From a virus, in the IMG/VR virus record IMGVR_UViG_3300033145_001214, positions 1-31,619 of that record: a DNA stretch of 31,619 nt; one strand, 5' to 3'. The translations under genes were made by a program, and so were the position numbers. The notes under the pieces were generated by a model. The model had not been told where the DNA came from, did not search any database, and worked only from the letters and a program-made list of their open reading frames with translations. Positions 1 to 7,126 of this stretch are shown piece by piece (the stretch's first letter is position 1; every line of letters starts with the position of its first letter).

Positions 1-273
1 TCTTTCTTGGATGATGAGCCTGGCATAAAGTTATACCATTTGTTAATTCATATCTTAATTTTGGATATTTTGACCAAGGGAATATATGGTGAACTATATT
101 ATATCCTGAACAATGTTTATCATTTATTCTACAAGTTTGTTTATCTCTTAATTTAACTCTTCTTACCCATTAATGATATGCGGGGTCATTCCGTTCATCT
201 TTTATACAGCCACCTTTCCATGCAGGATGATTTTTACCAAATTTACCCCTTATTTTTATTTCTTATTACTCAT
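1..273 (-). pseudogene. Broken HNH endonuclease, continues past window edge
   Basis: Reading the minus strand gives a recognisable HNH core: an RDKQTC segment, NIVHHIFPWSKYPKLRYEL, then NGITLC and a final CxxHH running off the window. It matches the other HNH proteins here (HHIKFWSKYP and NG.TLC..CH). The frame is broken twice. An in-frame TAA sits at 170-172, where relatives have a Lys or Gln before W.R.V. The plausible start ATG at 271-273 runs into stops after five codons and is out of frame with the core. It is therefore called a decayed homing endonuclease. A sequencing error could explain one defect but hardly both. The 3' end is not in the window. Confidence 0.7.
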
Positions 274-297
274 TATTGTTTTGTCCATTGTTTTATG

Positions 298-311
298 TGC
301 ACATTGGTGCA
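298..311. repeat. Palindrome TGCACATTGGTGCA, copy 1
   Basis: A 14-bp element with perfect 5-bp arms (TGCAC/GTGCA) around ATTG. It directly follows the stop codon of the dehydrogenase-like gene. Exact copies occur at 14113-14126 and, inverted, at 20851-20864, each 0-2 nt after a stop codon. It is probably a regulator site or small RNA hairpin; its role is unknown. Confidence 0.6.
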
Positions 312-1094
312 TTATTTTTTTTGACCATACTTAAGTATGTTTTTAATTAATTTATTTTTTGTTTGTTCATATAACATTTTATTCACAGAGAATACACATG
401 TTCCACCAAATCCACTTTCTATATCAGGGTTCAAAAGTGGTCTATGGTAGTCTTGAAAATCTGTTCTAAAAATATCATATCCCTGATTATATGTTTCATT
501 CCAAAACAATACAGTTCGATTATAATCTAAATCAAATTGTTTGCAGATTTTTTTAGTTTCGTTTGCTACTATATTATGCATTCCATATTGGAATAAACAA
601 AGCATCTTGGCTAATTCGGTCATTCGGCTATCCTCATAAATTACTGTATGAATTGATAATTTTTCAAAGTATTGTTGTACAAAATCACGCAAACTTTTAC
701 CATCGATCTTATAATTAGGATTATCTATTCCTATAAATTTTGTAAATATTTTTATTGAATCAATTAGTTGATTATGTTGTCCTCTAATAGGTGAATGAAC
801 TATTGACTTATATTTTAATACATCTATTAGTTCTTGTGTTGTTCCTACTTTAACTGTGCTATGAATTATAATAACCTTTGGGTTGAATTTTATAAAATAC
901 TTTTTAACTTCCTTAATAAATCTTTTGTTATATGGAAAACAAATATGCATTACATTATATTCATTTTTTAATTCTATATTCTTATCCTTAATGTCATATA
1001 TATCTATATCATATTCAAAACCAAATATTTCATTTAACGCATAACCAACTGCTCCTTTACCAATAATAATATCTTGTTTTTTCATTTTTATCAT
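312..1094 (-). CDS. UDP-glucose/GDP-mannose 6-dehydrogenase-like protein
   Basis: A 260-residue protein starting with a Rossmann-type IIGKGAVGYAL nucleotide-binding loop (about residues 10-20). Later it has HSTVKVGTT (about 98-106), a SPIRGQH segment, an ELAKMLCLFQYG helix and SGFGGTCVFSVNKML (about 228-242), which matches the catalytic GFGGSCFPKD region of UDP-glucose dehydrogenases including the Cys. Known relatives oxidise nucleotide sugars to uronic acids; the substrate here is unknown. It is shorter than the usual ~430 residues, lacking most of the C-terminal domain, a compact form plausible for a phage. The start at 1094 lies 9 nt after a -10 box; an internal Met at 1085 is an alternative. 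Confidence 0.75.
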   Translation of the reverse strand: MIKMKKQDIIIGKGAVGYALNEIFGFEYDIDIYDIKDKNIELKNEYNVMHICFPYNKRFIKEVKKYFIKFNPKVIIIHSTVKVGTTQELIDVLKYKSIVHSPIRGQHNQLIDSIKIFTKFIGIDNPNYKIDGKSLRDFVQQYFEKLSIHTVIYEDSRMTELAKMLCLFQYGMHNIVANETKKICKQFDLDYNRTVLFWNETYNQGYDIFRTDFQDYHRPLLNPDIESGFGGTCVFSVNKMLYEQTKNKLIKNILKYGQKK

Positions 1095-1103
1095 AATGTA
1101 TTT

Positions 1104-1132
1104 ATTTTAGATGATATCAATTGATTTGTCAA
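1104..1132 (-). promoter_or_regulatory. Sigma70-like promoter for the dehydrogenase gene
   Basis: TTGACA (1132-1127), a 17-nt spacer, then TAAAAT (1109-1104). The -10 box is 9 nt from the ATG at 1094, so the mRNA would start at or just before the start codon. Confidence 0.6.
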
Positions 1133-1137
1133 TATAT

Positions 1138-1869
1138 CTATAACATTGGTTTTTGTTTAATTCTATTTTGAGCTATTTTAATATATTTTAAATCAGATTC
1201 AATCCCAATAAAATTTCTATGTAGATTCTGACAAGCTAATGCTGTCGTTCCACTACCAAGAAATGGGTCAAGAATCAAATCATTTTCATTAGAACTTACT
1301 CTTATAAGTTTCTCTATTATTTTTAACGGTTTTTGGTTAGGATGATATCCGAATTGTCGTCTTTCTTGCCCGCCAAGTATCGGTATTTTAAATACATTTA
1401 TCATTTCTTGTTGTCCGAGCCAATTGAATGTGTAATCACATTTTTCTGTTTTTTCTCTTCCTGCATATAGTATATATTCGGTGGCATTTCTCCAACTTAC
1501 TTGCCTCATTTTTGGCAAAGGATTTAACTTCTCTATCGTTATCAGATTTCTAAAATGGAACTTCAATTTCTCCATCTCTAATCTATATTGGACAAATAAC
1601 TTTTCACTTGTAAAGATGTAAACCTGACCTTTTGGCTTTAATAGTCTTTTAAATTCTTTAACAATGGGTTTAACTTCAAATCCATAATCCCAGAGTCCAA
1701 ATTCTTTTGTATTTACATCCCGTCCATGTAGGACAACACCACTGCTCAAGCCAGAAATATTATATGGAGGATCTGTCACGATAAGATCAATACTACTATT
1801 TGGGATTTTCTTCATTACCTCAATGCAATCGCCTTTTATTATTTTGTTTGTAAAGGAATTAATTGACAT
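1138..1869 (-). CDS. DNA adenine/cytosine-N4 methyltransferase (beta class)
   Basis: A 243-residue enzyme of the N6_N4_Mtase family. The catalytic motif DLIVTDPPYN (about residues 29-38) comes before the SAM-binding motif DPFLGSGTTALA (about 201-212), the beta-class order. It ends in NFIGIE and a helix ..AQNRIKQKPML, a C-terminal pattern shared with the other methyltransferases here, suggesting a recently expanded family. No restriction partner is visible, so an anti-restriction or epigenetic role for phage DNA is likely. Target site and choice between m6A and m4C cannot be read from sequence alone. It ends with TAG. Confidence 0.9.
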   Translation of the reverse strand: MSINSFTNKIIKGDCIEVMKKIPNSSIDLIVTDPPYNISGLSSGVVLHGRDVNTKEFGLWDYGFEVKPIVKEFKRLLKPKGQVYIFTSEKLFVQYRLEMEKLKFHFRNLITIEKLNPLPKMRQVSWRNATEYILYAGREKTEKCDYTFNWLGQQEMINVFKIPILGGQERRQFGYHPNQKPLKIIEKLIRVSSNENDLILDPFLGSGTTALACQNLHRNFIGIESDLKYIKIAQNRIKQKPML

Positions 1870-1875
1870 CTTGTT

Positions 1876-2271
1876 TTATTTTTCAAATTTAATATCCAAG
1901 TCCTTAAATTCTTTTTGTAATTTTTTTGCAAATTTCTTTATTGTTTGTAATATACCACTTTTAAGTTCAATCATTTGGCTATCTGGAATATAATCTAATG
2001 TTTCAGCTAATCCCCATTTATTTTTTATATTTTTAAATCTAAATTTAGCCCATGCGTATTTATACGATGATGAATTAAATTTTAAACATGCTCGAATTTC
2101 CGTTTGTTTTGATTTTTCTAATCCACTAATTGTTTCATCTAATGCCTTGCCCTGATTTTGATTAAGCCAACTTGATGATAATCCGATATTATGTAGTTGC
2201 TTTTCTAATGCTATATTTGCTTCATTAATTATTTTAATAAAATATTGTGGTGCTTTTCTTGTTTTTGTCAT
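1876..2271 (-). CDS. Hypothetical protein, 131 residues
   Basis: I do not recognise the family. The protein is basic and mostly helical in character, without cysteines arranged for zinc and without membrane segments. It starts 6 nt after the stop of the upstream 89-residue gene and ends 6 nt before the methyltransferase start, so it is probably co-transcribed with both. No Shine-Dalgarno sequence is visible; the leader is A/T only, as for most genes here. Confidence 0.6.
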   Translation of the reverse strand: MTKTRKAPQYFIKIINEANIALEKQLHNIGLSSSWLNQNQGKALDETISGLEKSKQTEIRACLKFNSSSYKYAWAKFRFKNIKNKWGLAETLDYIPDSQMIELKSGILQTIKKFAKKLQKEFKDLDIKFEK

Positions 2272-2277
2272 AATTTT

Positions 2278-2547
2278 TTATTTTATATATTTGTCTTTGG
2301 GAATTGGTTTTTTAAGATTATTTAGATATTTCACAACTTCTTTTCTTGTATCAAATCTAATTGTTGTTTTATGACAATCACAATAATAACATTGCATTAT
2401 TCGGTATGGTTTCCATTTCGATTGTTTTTTAAGACAAAAAATACTTCTTAAAAAATTAATTCCTAAATATTGAATAATATAATAATTTTTAATCTTTGCA
2501 GTATTATCATCTCTCCAATATTTTTTAATTATTCTATATTTTTTCAT
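2278..2547 (-). CDS. Hypothetical basic protein, 89 residues
   Basis: A small lysine-rich protein with a CYYCDCH cysteine/histidine cluster near residues 53-59 that might bind metal. The start overlaps the stop of the HExxH protein gene by 4 nt (2544-2547), suggesting translational coupling at the end of the ubiquitin-like cassette. Function unknown. Confidence 0.6.
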   Translation of the reverse strand: MKKYRIIKKYWRDDNTAKIKNYYIIQYLGINFLRSIFCLKKQSKWKPYRIMQCYYCDCHKTTIRFDTRKEVVKYLNNLKKPIPKDKYIK

Positions 2548-2852
2548 TTATTGTTAAAATTAAGTTTATTTTCCTTAATAACTAGTAATAAATCTTCGGC
2601 TAATCCGCTAACTACTTTTTCTTCTTGACCTTGTGCAAATTCTTTTCTCAAACTACTACTATCGATAATTGCATGTAAAAGTTCATGTAAAAATGATATT
2701 TCTAATTGATCTCTTTTTTGTGTTGGATCTAAAATAATCTTTTGTTTAGCATGATAACAAACTCCATATCTATTATCATCTCTGAGAGATTCTTTATCAT
2801 ATTCTATAGTATATATTTTAGTTTTAATTTTAATTTCTTTTGGTATTTTCAT
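2544..2852 (-). CDS. Small HExxH zinc metallopeptidase-like protein
   Basis: A 102-residue protein with FLHELLHAII (about residues 53-62), the HExxH zinc motif of gluzincin-like peptidases, and a downstream EE (about 77-78) that could supply the third ligand. Compact HExxH proteins resembling ImmA/IrrE or SprT domains are common in phages. The gene starts 2 nt after the stop of the E1-like gene, so it probably belongs to the same transcript as the Ubl conjugation genes. It could process conjugates or act independently; its substrate is not visible. Confidence 0.7.
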   Translation of the reverse strand: MKIPKEIKIKTKIYTIEYDKESLRDDNRYGVCYHAKQKIILDPTQKRDQLEISFLHELLHAIIDSSSLRKEFAQGQEEKVVSGLAEDLLLVIKENKLNFNNK

Positions 2853-2854
2853 TA

Positions 2855-3529
2855 TTATTTTGTAGTTAAAAATTCTAAATTCTTTAAATCAAAGATTATT
2901 TCTTTAGGATATTCTTCACCTTTGATAAATTTCTTACATTGATTTCCTATTAGTCCTGCTATAATAAAGCAGTTATAAAATATAGAGCGAGCAGTACATG
3001 ATAATTTATCTGCATCTTTTGAAGAATAGAAATATTCATCATAAAATTCTTGGTCTAGAATATTATTAGGGTCTACAGAATATATCCTTAAAAGCTCCCC
3101 ACCCATTCTTGCATCAATAAATAATTTACATTTACTATCTTTAATAATTTCCCAAATCTTTTTTCTTTCATCCATACTATCAACTGTACAAATCATTATA
3201 TCTTTAATTATATTTGCATTTTCAAATTTATGTGTAAAGGCAAGTAACTCTATATCTTGATTATATTCATCAAGAGTTTTAATTAGTGCAGTTGTTTTGT
3301 ATTCATCTATTTCAGATTCTCTAAATAATTGATTTGGAAGATTGTGTTCTTCTATCTTATCATTATCCCATATAGTAATATGTGGAAAACCTAATTTAGT
3401 CAATACTAATGCAGTTGGACTTCCAATACCTCCAGCTCCTATTATGCCCACCTTCTTATCTATTTCGCTTGGAGCTATTATATCAAGTTGTCGCCAGTAT
3501 CTTTGGTCTTTAAATTCTTCAATTCCCAT
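2855..3529 (-). CDS. ThiF/E1-like adenylating enzyme
   Basis: A 224-residue single adenylation domain. It opens with RYWRQLDII (residues 10-18), typical of ThiF/MoeB/E1 starts, followed by the ATP-binding loop GAGGIGS (31-37), the WDNDKIEEHNLPNQ segment (54-67) with Asp57, Asn63 and Gln67, Lys78, and CTVDSMDER (113-121). A Cys177 in KLSCTAR is a candidate thioester cysteine. Known relatives adenylate the C-terminal Gly of a ubiquitin-like or MoaD/ThiS-like protein. Ubl, E2-like and JAMM genes lie upstream, so its natural substrate is probably the Ubl at 5371-5625. The first 52 nt overlap the 3' end of the JAMM gene in another frame, suggesting coupled translation. Confidence 0.9.
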   Translation of the reverse strand: MGIEEFKDQRYWRQLDIIAPSEIDKKVGIIGAGGIGSPTALVLTKLGFPHITIWDNDKIEEHNLPNQLFRESEIDEYKTTALIKTLDEYNQDIELLAFTHKFENANIIKDIMICTVDSMDERKKIWEIIKDSKCKLFIDARMGGELLRIYSVDPNNILDQEFYDEYFYSSKDADKLSCTARSIFYNCFIIAGLIGNQCKKFIKGEEYPKEIIFDLKNLEFLTTK

Positions 3530-4056
3530 AGTTTTCTTCTTTTAGATATTTGAACATTTTCCTCTATCTCTTTTTTAATCTTATTTCTTAGTATTGTATT
3601 TTCAGGTGAAGTTATCTCTATATCAATATCTTTGATTGTATTTCTAAATGGATTAAACACATCTACTCTTGCCTCCATTTCCATTTTGCGATTAATAACT
3701 AAACTTATTAAAAAATCTGATGTATCACCAAAGTTTTCAATAGTTTGTTCATCTGTGGATGAAAAAAATACTTCCATATCTGAATGAGAATGCCACCATA
3801 ATGATATACCATCTATTGTTTTATTTTTCTTATATTCTTTTTCCAAAAATAATGCTATTGCTTTTTTATCTAAGTCGGTACTAGTATGTCCAGCTTTTTG
3901 TGGAAAAATAAAAACATCATCTACAACTATATTATTCTTATCTTGCTTATTGTAACTTATTTTACCAAGACCAGAGATTTCTCCAGAACAAAGTGTCGCA
4001 TAATATTTTAATTTTAGATAGTTATTGAATGGTATTAATAGTTTTAATTTTTTCAT
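3478..4056 (-). CDS. JAMM/JAB metallopeptidase (deubiquitinase-like)
   Basis: A 192-residue protein with a full JAMM signature: Glu26 in SGEISG, then His89-x-His91-x7-Ser99-x2-Asp102 in WWHSHSDMEVFFSSTD. These residues coordinate zinc and the catalytic water in RPN11/AMSH-type isopeptidases and bacterial JAB proteins. The Ubl of this operon has one residue (Lys84) after its GG. The JAMM enzyme is therefore a good candidate both for trimming the Ubl precursor and for reversing conjugation. The C-terminus is Lys-rich and overlaps the E1-like start by 52 nt. It begins 11 nt after the E2-like stop. Confidence 0.88.
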   Translation of the reverse strand: MKKLKLLIPFNNYLKLKYYATLCSGEISGLGKISYNKQDKNNIVVDDVFIFPQKAGHTSTDLDKKAIALFLEKEYKKNKTIDGISLWWHSHSDMEVFFSSTDEQTIENFGDTSDFLISLVINRKMEMEARVDVFNPFRNTIKDIDIEITSPENTILRNKIKKEIEENVQISKRRKLWELKNLKTKDTGDNLI

Positions 4057-4067
4057 ATTTTAAGTAG

Positions 4068-5354
4068 TTACATATTGCCAGCACTTATACTGCCAGTGGT
4101 AATAACACTATTAGCTTCTTGTGATGGGGCTGATTTGCCTATAAAATTATATATATTAGTATATGCATCTTCATCTCTATATGATGATAGAAATTTTAAA
4201 ATAAGATTAGTCAATCCAACTAAATCAAGTTTTGCTAATAATTTAGGAATTGATGTAGATATATTCCCCCAACATGGATATCCTTCTGAACTAATATGTG
4301 GATGCTGATAGCTTTCTAGTTTTTTCTGATTAAATATTTTTACATCTCCATCTAATAAATTGTAAACAATCTCATATCTTCCTATATCAAAGACATCAAT
4401 ATCTTTAATATCTATTTTGATATTGTTTGTAAAAACATATATCAAATTATTTCTAACTTTAATATCTTTAATTCTCTTATCTTTTTTCATTACTTCAAAA
4501 TTTCTGATTGAATCTTTTTTTGTATCATTATTCTGATAGAGTTTAGATAAAAGTTTATAACTTCTTTTAGCTTGCTCTAATTGTTTTTGCGAATCAGATA
4601 TTTGTTTCATAATATCATGAATTTTTACCTTATTCTTGCTTATATTGTGATCTATTGCTTTTTCAAATATTAATGAGAAATTTTTCTCTCTGCTATTACT
4701 TATTATTTTTAATGCTCTATTTAATATTTTCATAAGCAATTCAACTCCTTCCCCGTTATATATTGATAAAATTGAAAGATGTATATGGGTAATATTTGAT
4801 CTATCTATAGTAGCTACTTTAATTCTGTTTCCATTTTTTTCTTTGGTATAAATCGGAATACCTTTAATATTACTTCCTACTAATATTAATTGTAATTTGT
4901 CTAAATTCTTTAGTGATACTCTACAAATTTCTATTTGTTCTCCTATTGTATCTATATCAACAGGTTCAATATTCTCTGTTTGTATTGATGGTAGTAACGG
5001 TGATACATCTATTAAATATGATTTTTGATTATTAAATCTATCAGTATTTAACATTTGCAATGCTTTCTCAAAGAATACTAAATCATAATTAAATTTATAT
5101 TTATTTTCATTATATCTACAACATTCTTTAGATGCTTCATATTCAGCTACTGTTTCTGTTGGTAATTTAGAATCTTTTATTGATAACTTAAAGTTAGAAT
5201 GTATGTTATTGTATTTTGAAGATTCTGGAACCGAAACTGGTGGAGACATCATATAACTATACACATCACTTACAACACTATCTGTCATAGTAGTAGCTGT
5301 AGTATCAGTAGTTCTAGAATTATCACGTGAACCCCATGGAAGTGTAGCATACAT
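4068..5354 (-). CDS. Large E2-like ubiquitin-conjugating protein
   Basis: A 428-residue protein. Near the C-terminus, residues 351-364 read HPHISSEGYPCWGN, matching the HPxI...G.xC active-site region of prokaryotic E2/UBC-fold proteins, with Cys361 as the candidate thioester cysteine. The ~350 residues before it are not recognised: a Ser/Thr-rich start, a mixed alpha/beta part and a Lys/Gln-rich, probably coiled-coil segment around 235-275. Canonical E2s are ~150 residues, so the extra region may select substrates or carry a second fold. The Ser/Gly-rich tail ends in SAGNM. It lies between the Ubl and JAMM genes, which supports the E2 assignment. The call rests on one motif plus context. Confidence 0.72.
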   Translation of the reverse strand: MYATLPWGSRDNSRTTDTTATTMTDSVVSDVYSYMMSPPVSVPESSKYNNIHSNFKLSIKDSKLPTETVAEYEASKECCRYNENKYKFNYDLVFFEKALQMLNTDRFNNQKSYLIDVSPLLPSIQTENIEPVDIDTIGEQIEICRVSLKNLDKLQLILVGSNIKGIPIYTKEKNGNRIKVATIDRSNITHIHLSILSIYNGEGVELLMKILNRALKIISNSREKNFSLIFEKAIDHNISKNKVKIHDIMKQISDSQKQLEQAKRSYKLLSKLYQNNDTKKDSIRNFEVMKKDKRIKDIKVRNNLIYVFTNNIKIDIKDIDVFDIGRYEIVYNLLDGDVKIFNQKKLESYQHPHISSEGYPCWGNISTSIPKLLAKLDLVGLTNLILKFLSSYRDEDAYTNIYNFIGKSAPSQEANSVITTGSISAGNM

Positions 5355-5370
5355 AAATTCACATTAATTA

Positions 5371-5625
5371 TTATTTACCACCTTCAATTTTACCAGCCGA
5401 ACTAATGATTAAAGATTCTCCATCTTCAACTTCCATATTTTTTTCAAGAATTTCACCATTAACTCTAACTTCTGTACTTCGACCAAAATCCATCTCACCA
5501 GCTTTTAATGCTGCTTTTACATCATCACCCTTTTTTAATACTACTTCCTTAGCTACTCCACCAAGAGGGAGGAGGGTTACTTTAATAATATTTTCTGATG
5601 CTGTTCTTCTTCTTGTTCTTACCAT
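5371..5625 (-). CDS. Ubiquitin-like beta-grasp protein with C-terminal GG-K
   Basis: An 84-residue protein. After a basic N-terminus (RTRRR), the pattern KVTLLPLGG...EVVLKKGDDVKAAL...EVRVNGEIL...VEDGESLIIS is that of MoaD/ThiS/ubiquitin-type beta-grasp proteins. It ends KIEGGK: a diglycine at 82-83 followed by a single Lys84. Removing that Lys would expose a conjugation-competent GG, as JAMM or other peptidases do for ubiquitin precursors. An AAAGGTCGAA element lies 34 nt upstream of the ATG. A sulfur-carrier role is the main alternative, but neighbouring E2-like and JAMM genes favour protein conjugation. Confidence 0.88.
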   Translation of the reverse strand: MVRTRRRTASENIIKVTLLPLGGVAKEVVLKKGDDVKAALKAGEMDFGRSTEVRVNGEILEKNMEVEDGESLIISSAGKIEGGK

Positions 5626-5659
5626 AATTTTATTTTTTTATTATTTATTGTTAATACTT

Positions 5660-5669
5660 TTCGACCTTT
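5660..5669 (-). promoter_or_regulatory. AAAGGTCGAA element upstream of the Ubl gene
   Basis: One of three copies of AAAGGTCGAA in non-tRNA sequence, all on the minus strand 29-35 nt before an ATG (others at 7067-7076 and 31414-31423). It could be part of a phage promoter or an operator. It overlaps the last codons of the 52-residue gene. Confidence 0.5.
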
Positions 5670-5826
5670 ATTTTATTTTTTTTAGATCTATATCTAATAT
5701 ACCAATCGAATCATAAGAATTAATATCAGTTATTTTATAAATATCACCATTATACATTATTATATTTTCTTTTGACATATTTATTTCACATTCAACATTA
5801 CCACTTTGATATCTTTCTGTATTCAT
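5668..5826 (-). CDS. Small hypothetical protein, 52 residues
   Basis: An uninterrupted frame from ATG at 5826 to TAA at 5668, between the pilin-like and Ubl genes. The acidic/hydrophilic product contains MYNGDIYKITDINSYDS. It has no membrane segment and no recognised motif. The position suggests co-transcription into the conjugation cassette. The A/T-only leader resembles that of neighbouring genes. Confidence 0.45.
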   Translation of the reverse strand: MNTERYQSGNVECEINMSKENIIMYNGDIYKITDINSYDSIGILDIDLKKIK

Positions 5827-5833
5827 AATAATA

Positions 5834-6151
5834 TTATTTACACATTACATCAAAATTCTGTCCATAGGTATTATCAGGATTTCCTGTAAACTCTAAAATT
5901 CCATCTGGGCAAATCTCTTTAGCTCTATCTAAATTGGTTTTCTTTTTTTTAGATTTTTCAATTGATGCTTCTTTCTGTCCTTGTGATAACATTTCACATG
6001 CTTCATTATCTCCATTTGCACATTTTACTTTTGTTCTAGCAGAATTTAAAGAAACTAAAACAATGGTTGACAAAATTCCGATAACAGCAACAACGACTAA
6101 TAATTCGATTAAAGTAAATCCTTTTTGTTTTGTTGTTTTTATATTCCACAT
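5834..6151 (-). CDS. Type IV pilin/pseudopilin-like protein
   Basis: A 105-residue protein with a class III (prepilin) signal: a basic leader ending KQKG, the expected PilD-type cleavage point, then FTLIELLVVVAVIGILS with the conserved Glu five residues after the cut, and a hydrophobic helix ending SLNSARTK. The small C-terminal domain has four Cys (CANGDNEAC, EICPDG and a terminal MCK), so disulfides are likely. This N-terminus resembles pilins common in Patescibacteria. A pilin-like gene in a phage is unusual; it could have been acquired from the host. It lies downstream of a prohibitin-like gene across an inverted repeat. Confidence 0.75.
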   Translation of the reverse strand: MWNIKTTKQKGFTLIELLVVVAVIGILSTIVLVSLNSARTKVKCANGDNEACEMLSQGQKEASIEKSKKKKTNLDRAKEICPDGILEFTGNPDNTYGQNFDVMCK

Positions 6152-6168
6152 ATTACTTTTGTTTTGAA

Positions 6169-6206
6169 TTTAGAGAGGATTAATTACAATTTAAATCCTC
6201 TCTAAA
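6169..6206. repeat. 13-bp perfect inverted repeat
   Basis: Arms TTTAGAGAGGATT (6169-6181) and AATCCTCTCTAAA (6194-6206) with a 12-nt loop, between the prohibitin-like and pilin-like genes. A T-run follows on the plus strand only. It could terminate plus-strand transcription, or act as an mRNA-processing hairpin or attenuator on the minus strand. Confidence 0.6.
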
Positions 6207-6218
6207 TTTTTAATATAC

Positions 6219-7037
6219 TTATTTTAATCCGATAAATGGTGTAGCATTTCCCCAATAAGTTGGAACATTCCCATTCCATTTTTCTATCCACCGGAGCTCA
6301 ACTATCTGTGCATTCTCTCTAAGAGCCATAGCCTCAATTCTAATAGCTTCAGCTTTACCTTTAGCATCAGCAACTCTTTGTTTTGCTTCTACTTCAATTC
6401 TTTCTAAATCTCTATCAGCCTTTAATTTCAATTGTTCTGCAGTAACTTTTGCTTCAATAGCTTCATTAAACGCTTCGGAGAAATCAAAATCAACAATATT
6501 AAATTCATCTACATATATATGATGAACCAATAGTCTTTCTCTAATATTGTATTTAATATCTTCTTTAACTGCTTCACGTTTTGTAATCAATTCTTCTGCT
6601 GTATATAATGCAGTAGTTGCCTTAACTACTTCTTGAACTGATGGATCAATAATTCTTTCTTTATATAATTTGCCAACATCTTGCCAAATTTTATTTACTG
6701 AATCTGGAACTAAATGGTAGTTAATAGCAACAACAGAAGTAGCTATCTGTAAATCTTTAGATGCTGCAGATACTGGAACTTCAGCTTTTTGAATCTTAAC
6801 ATCCATTATCTGTACTTTTTGTACAAAAGGAATTTTAAAATACAATCCTTCGTTAAGTACTTTATCTTGAACTGCTCCAAACTGCAATAAGATTCCTCTC
6901 TGTCCTGCACCAACTGTTCCCCAAGCACCAAAGAAAAGAATTAAAGTAACCAAACCAATAACAATATGTTTGATTAATTTTCCTATATTAAAATCATCAT
7001 CTTCGGTATTCCAATTTTCACTTGAAAAATATTTCAT
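6219..7037 (-). CDS. Prohibitin/SPFH (band 7) membrane protein
   Basis: A 272-residue protein. A short acidic N-terminus is followed by one transmembrane helix (about residues 26-45, IVIGLVTLILFFGAW) and then the classic prohibitin opening VGAGQRGILLQFGAV...GLYFKIPF. A long Ala/Glu/Lys coiled coil (about 180-245, KVTAEQLKLKADRDLE) and the C-terminal RWIEKWNGNVP...PFIGL are also prohibitin/HflK-like. Such proteins oligomerise on membranes and modulate proteases or lipid domains; several large phages carry one. An AAAGGTCGAA element lies 29 nt upstream and a terminator-like hairpin about 60 nt further. Being first before the Ubl cassette, it may share its transcript. Confidence 0.88.
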   Translation of the reverse strand: MKYFSSENWNTEDDDFNIGKLIKHIVIGLVTLILFFGAWGTVGAGQRGILLQFGAVQDKVLNEGLYFKIPFVQKVQIMDVKIQKAEVPVSAASKDLQIATSVVAINYHLVPDSVNKIWQDVGKLYKERIIDPSVQEVVKATTALYTAEELITKREAVKEDIKYNIRERLLVHHIYVDEFNIVDFDFSEAFNEAIEAKVTAEQLKLKADRDLERIEVEAKQRVADAKGKAEAIRIEAMALRENAQIVELRWIEKWNGNVPTYWGNATPFIGLK

Positions 7038-7066
7038 ATTTTTTTGTTTTTTATTATTTTACTTAA

Positions 7067-7076
7067 TTCGACCTTT
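7067..7076 (-). promoter_or_regulatory. AAAGGTCGAA element upstream of the prohibitin-like gene
   Basis: Second copy of the shared element, 29 nt before the ATG at 7037 and after the terminator-like hairpin at 7096-7126. This placement suggests transcription restarts here. Confidence 0.5.
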
Positions 7077-7095
7077 GTTTCTTTTAATATTTTTT

Positions 7096-7126
7096 CAAAA
7101 TAAAAAGCACACCCAAAAGTGAGCTT
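7096..7126 (-). terminator. Rho-independent terminator in leader region
   Basis: Minus strand: AAGCTCAC, loop TTTTGG, GTGTGCTT (7 of 8 pairs), followed by TTTTTATTTT. It would end a transcript begun at the promoter at 7314-7341, about 60 nt before the prohibitin-like gene. Confidence 0.6.

Noticed and set aside
4075-4308. Plus-strand frame inside the E2-like gene
   Set aside because: Shadow of the minus-strand coding sequence.
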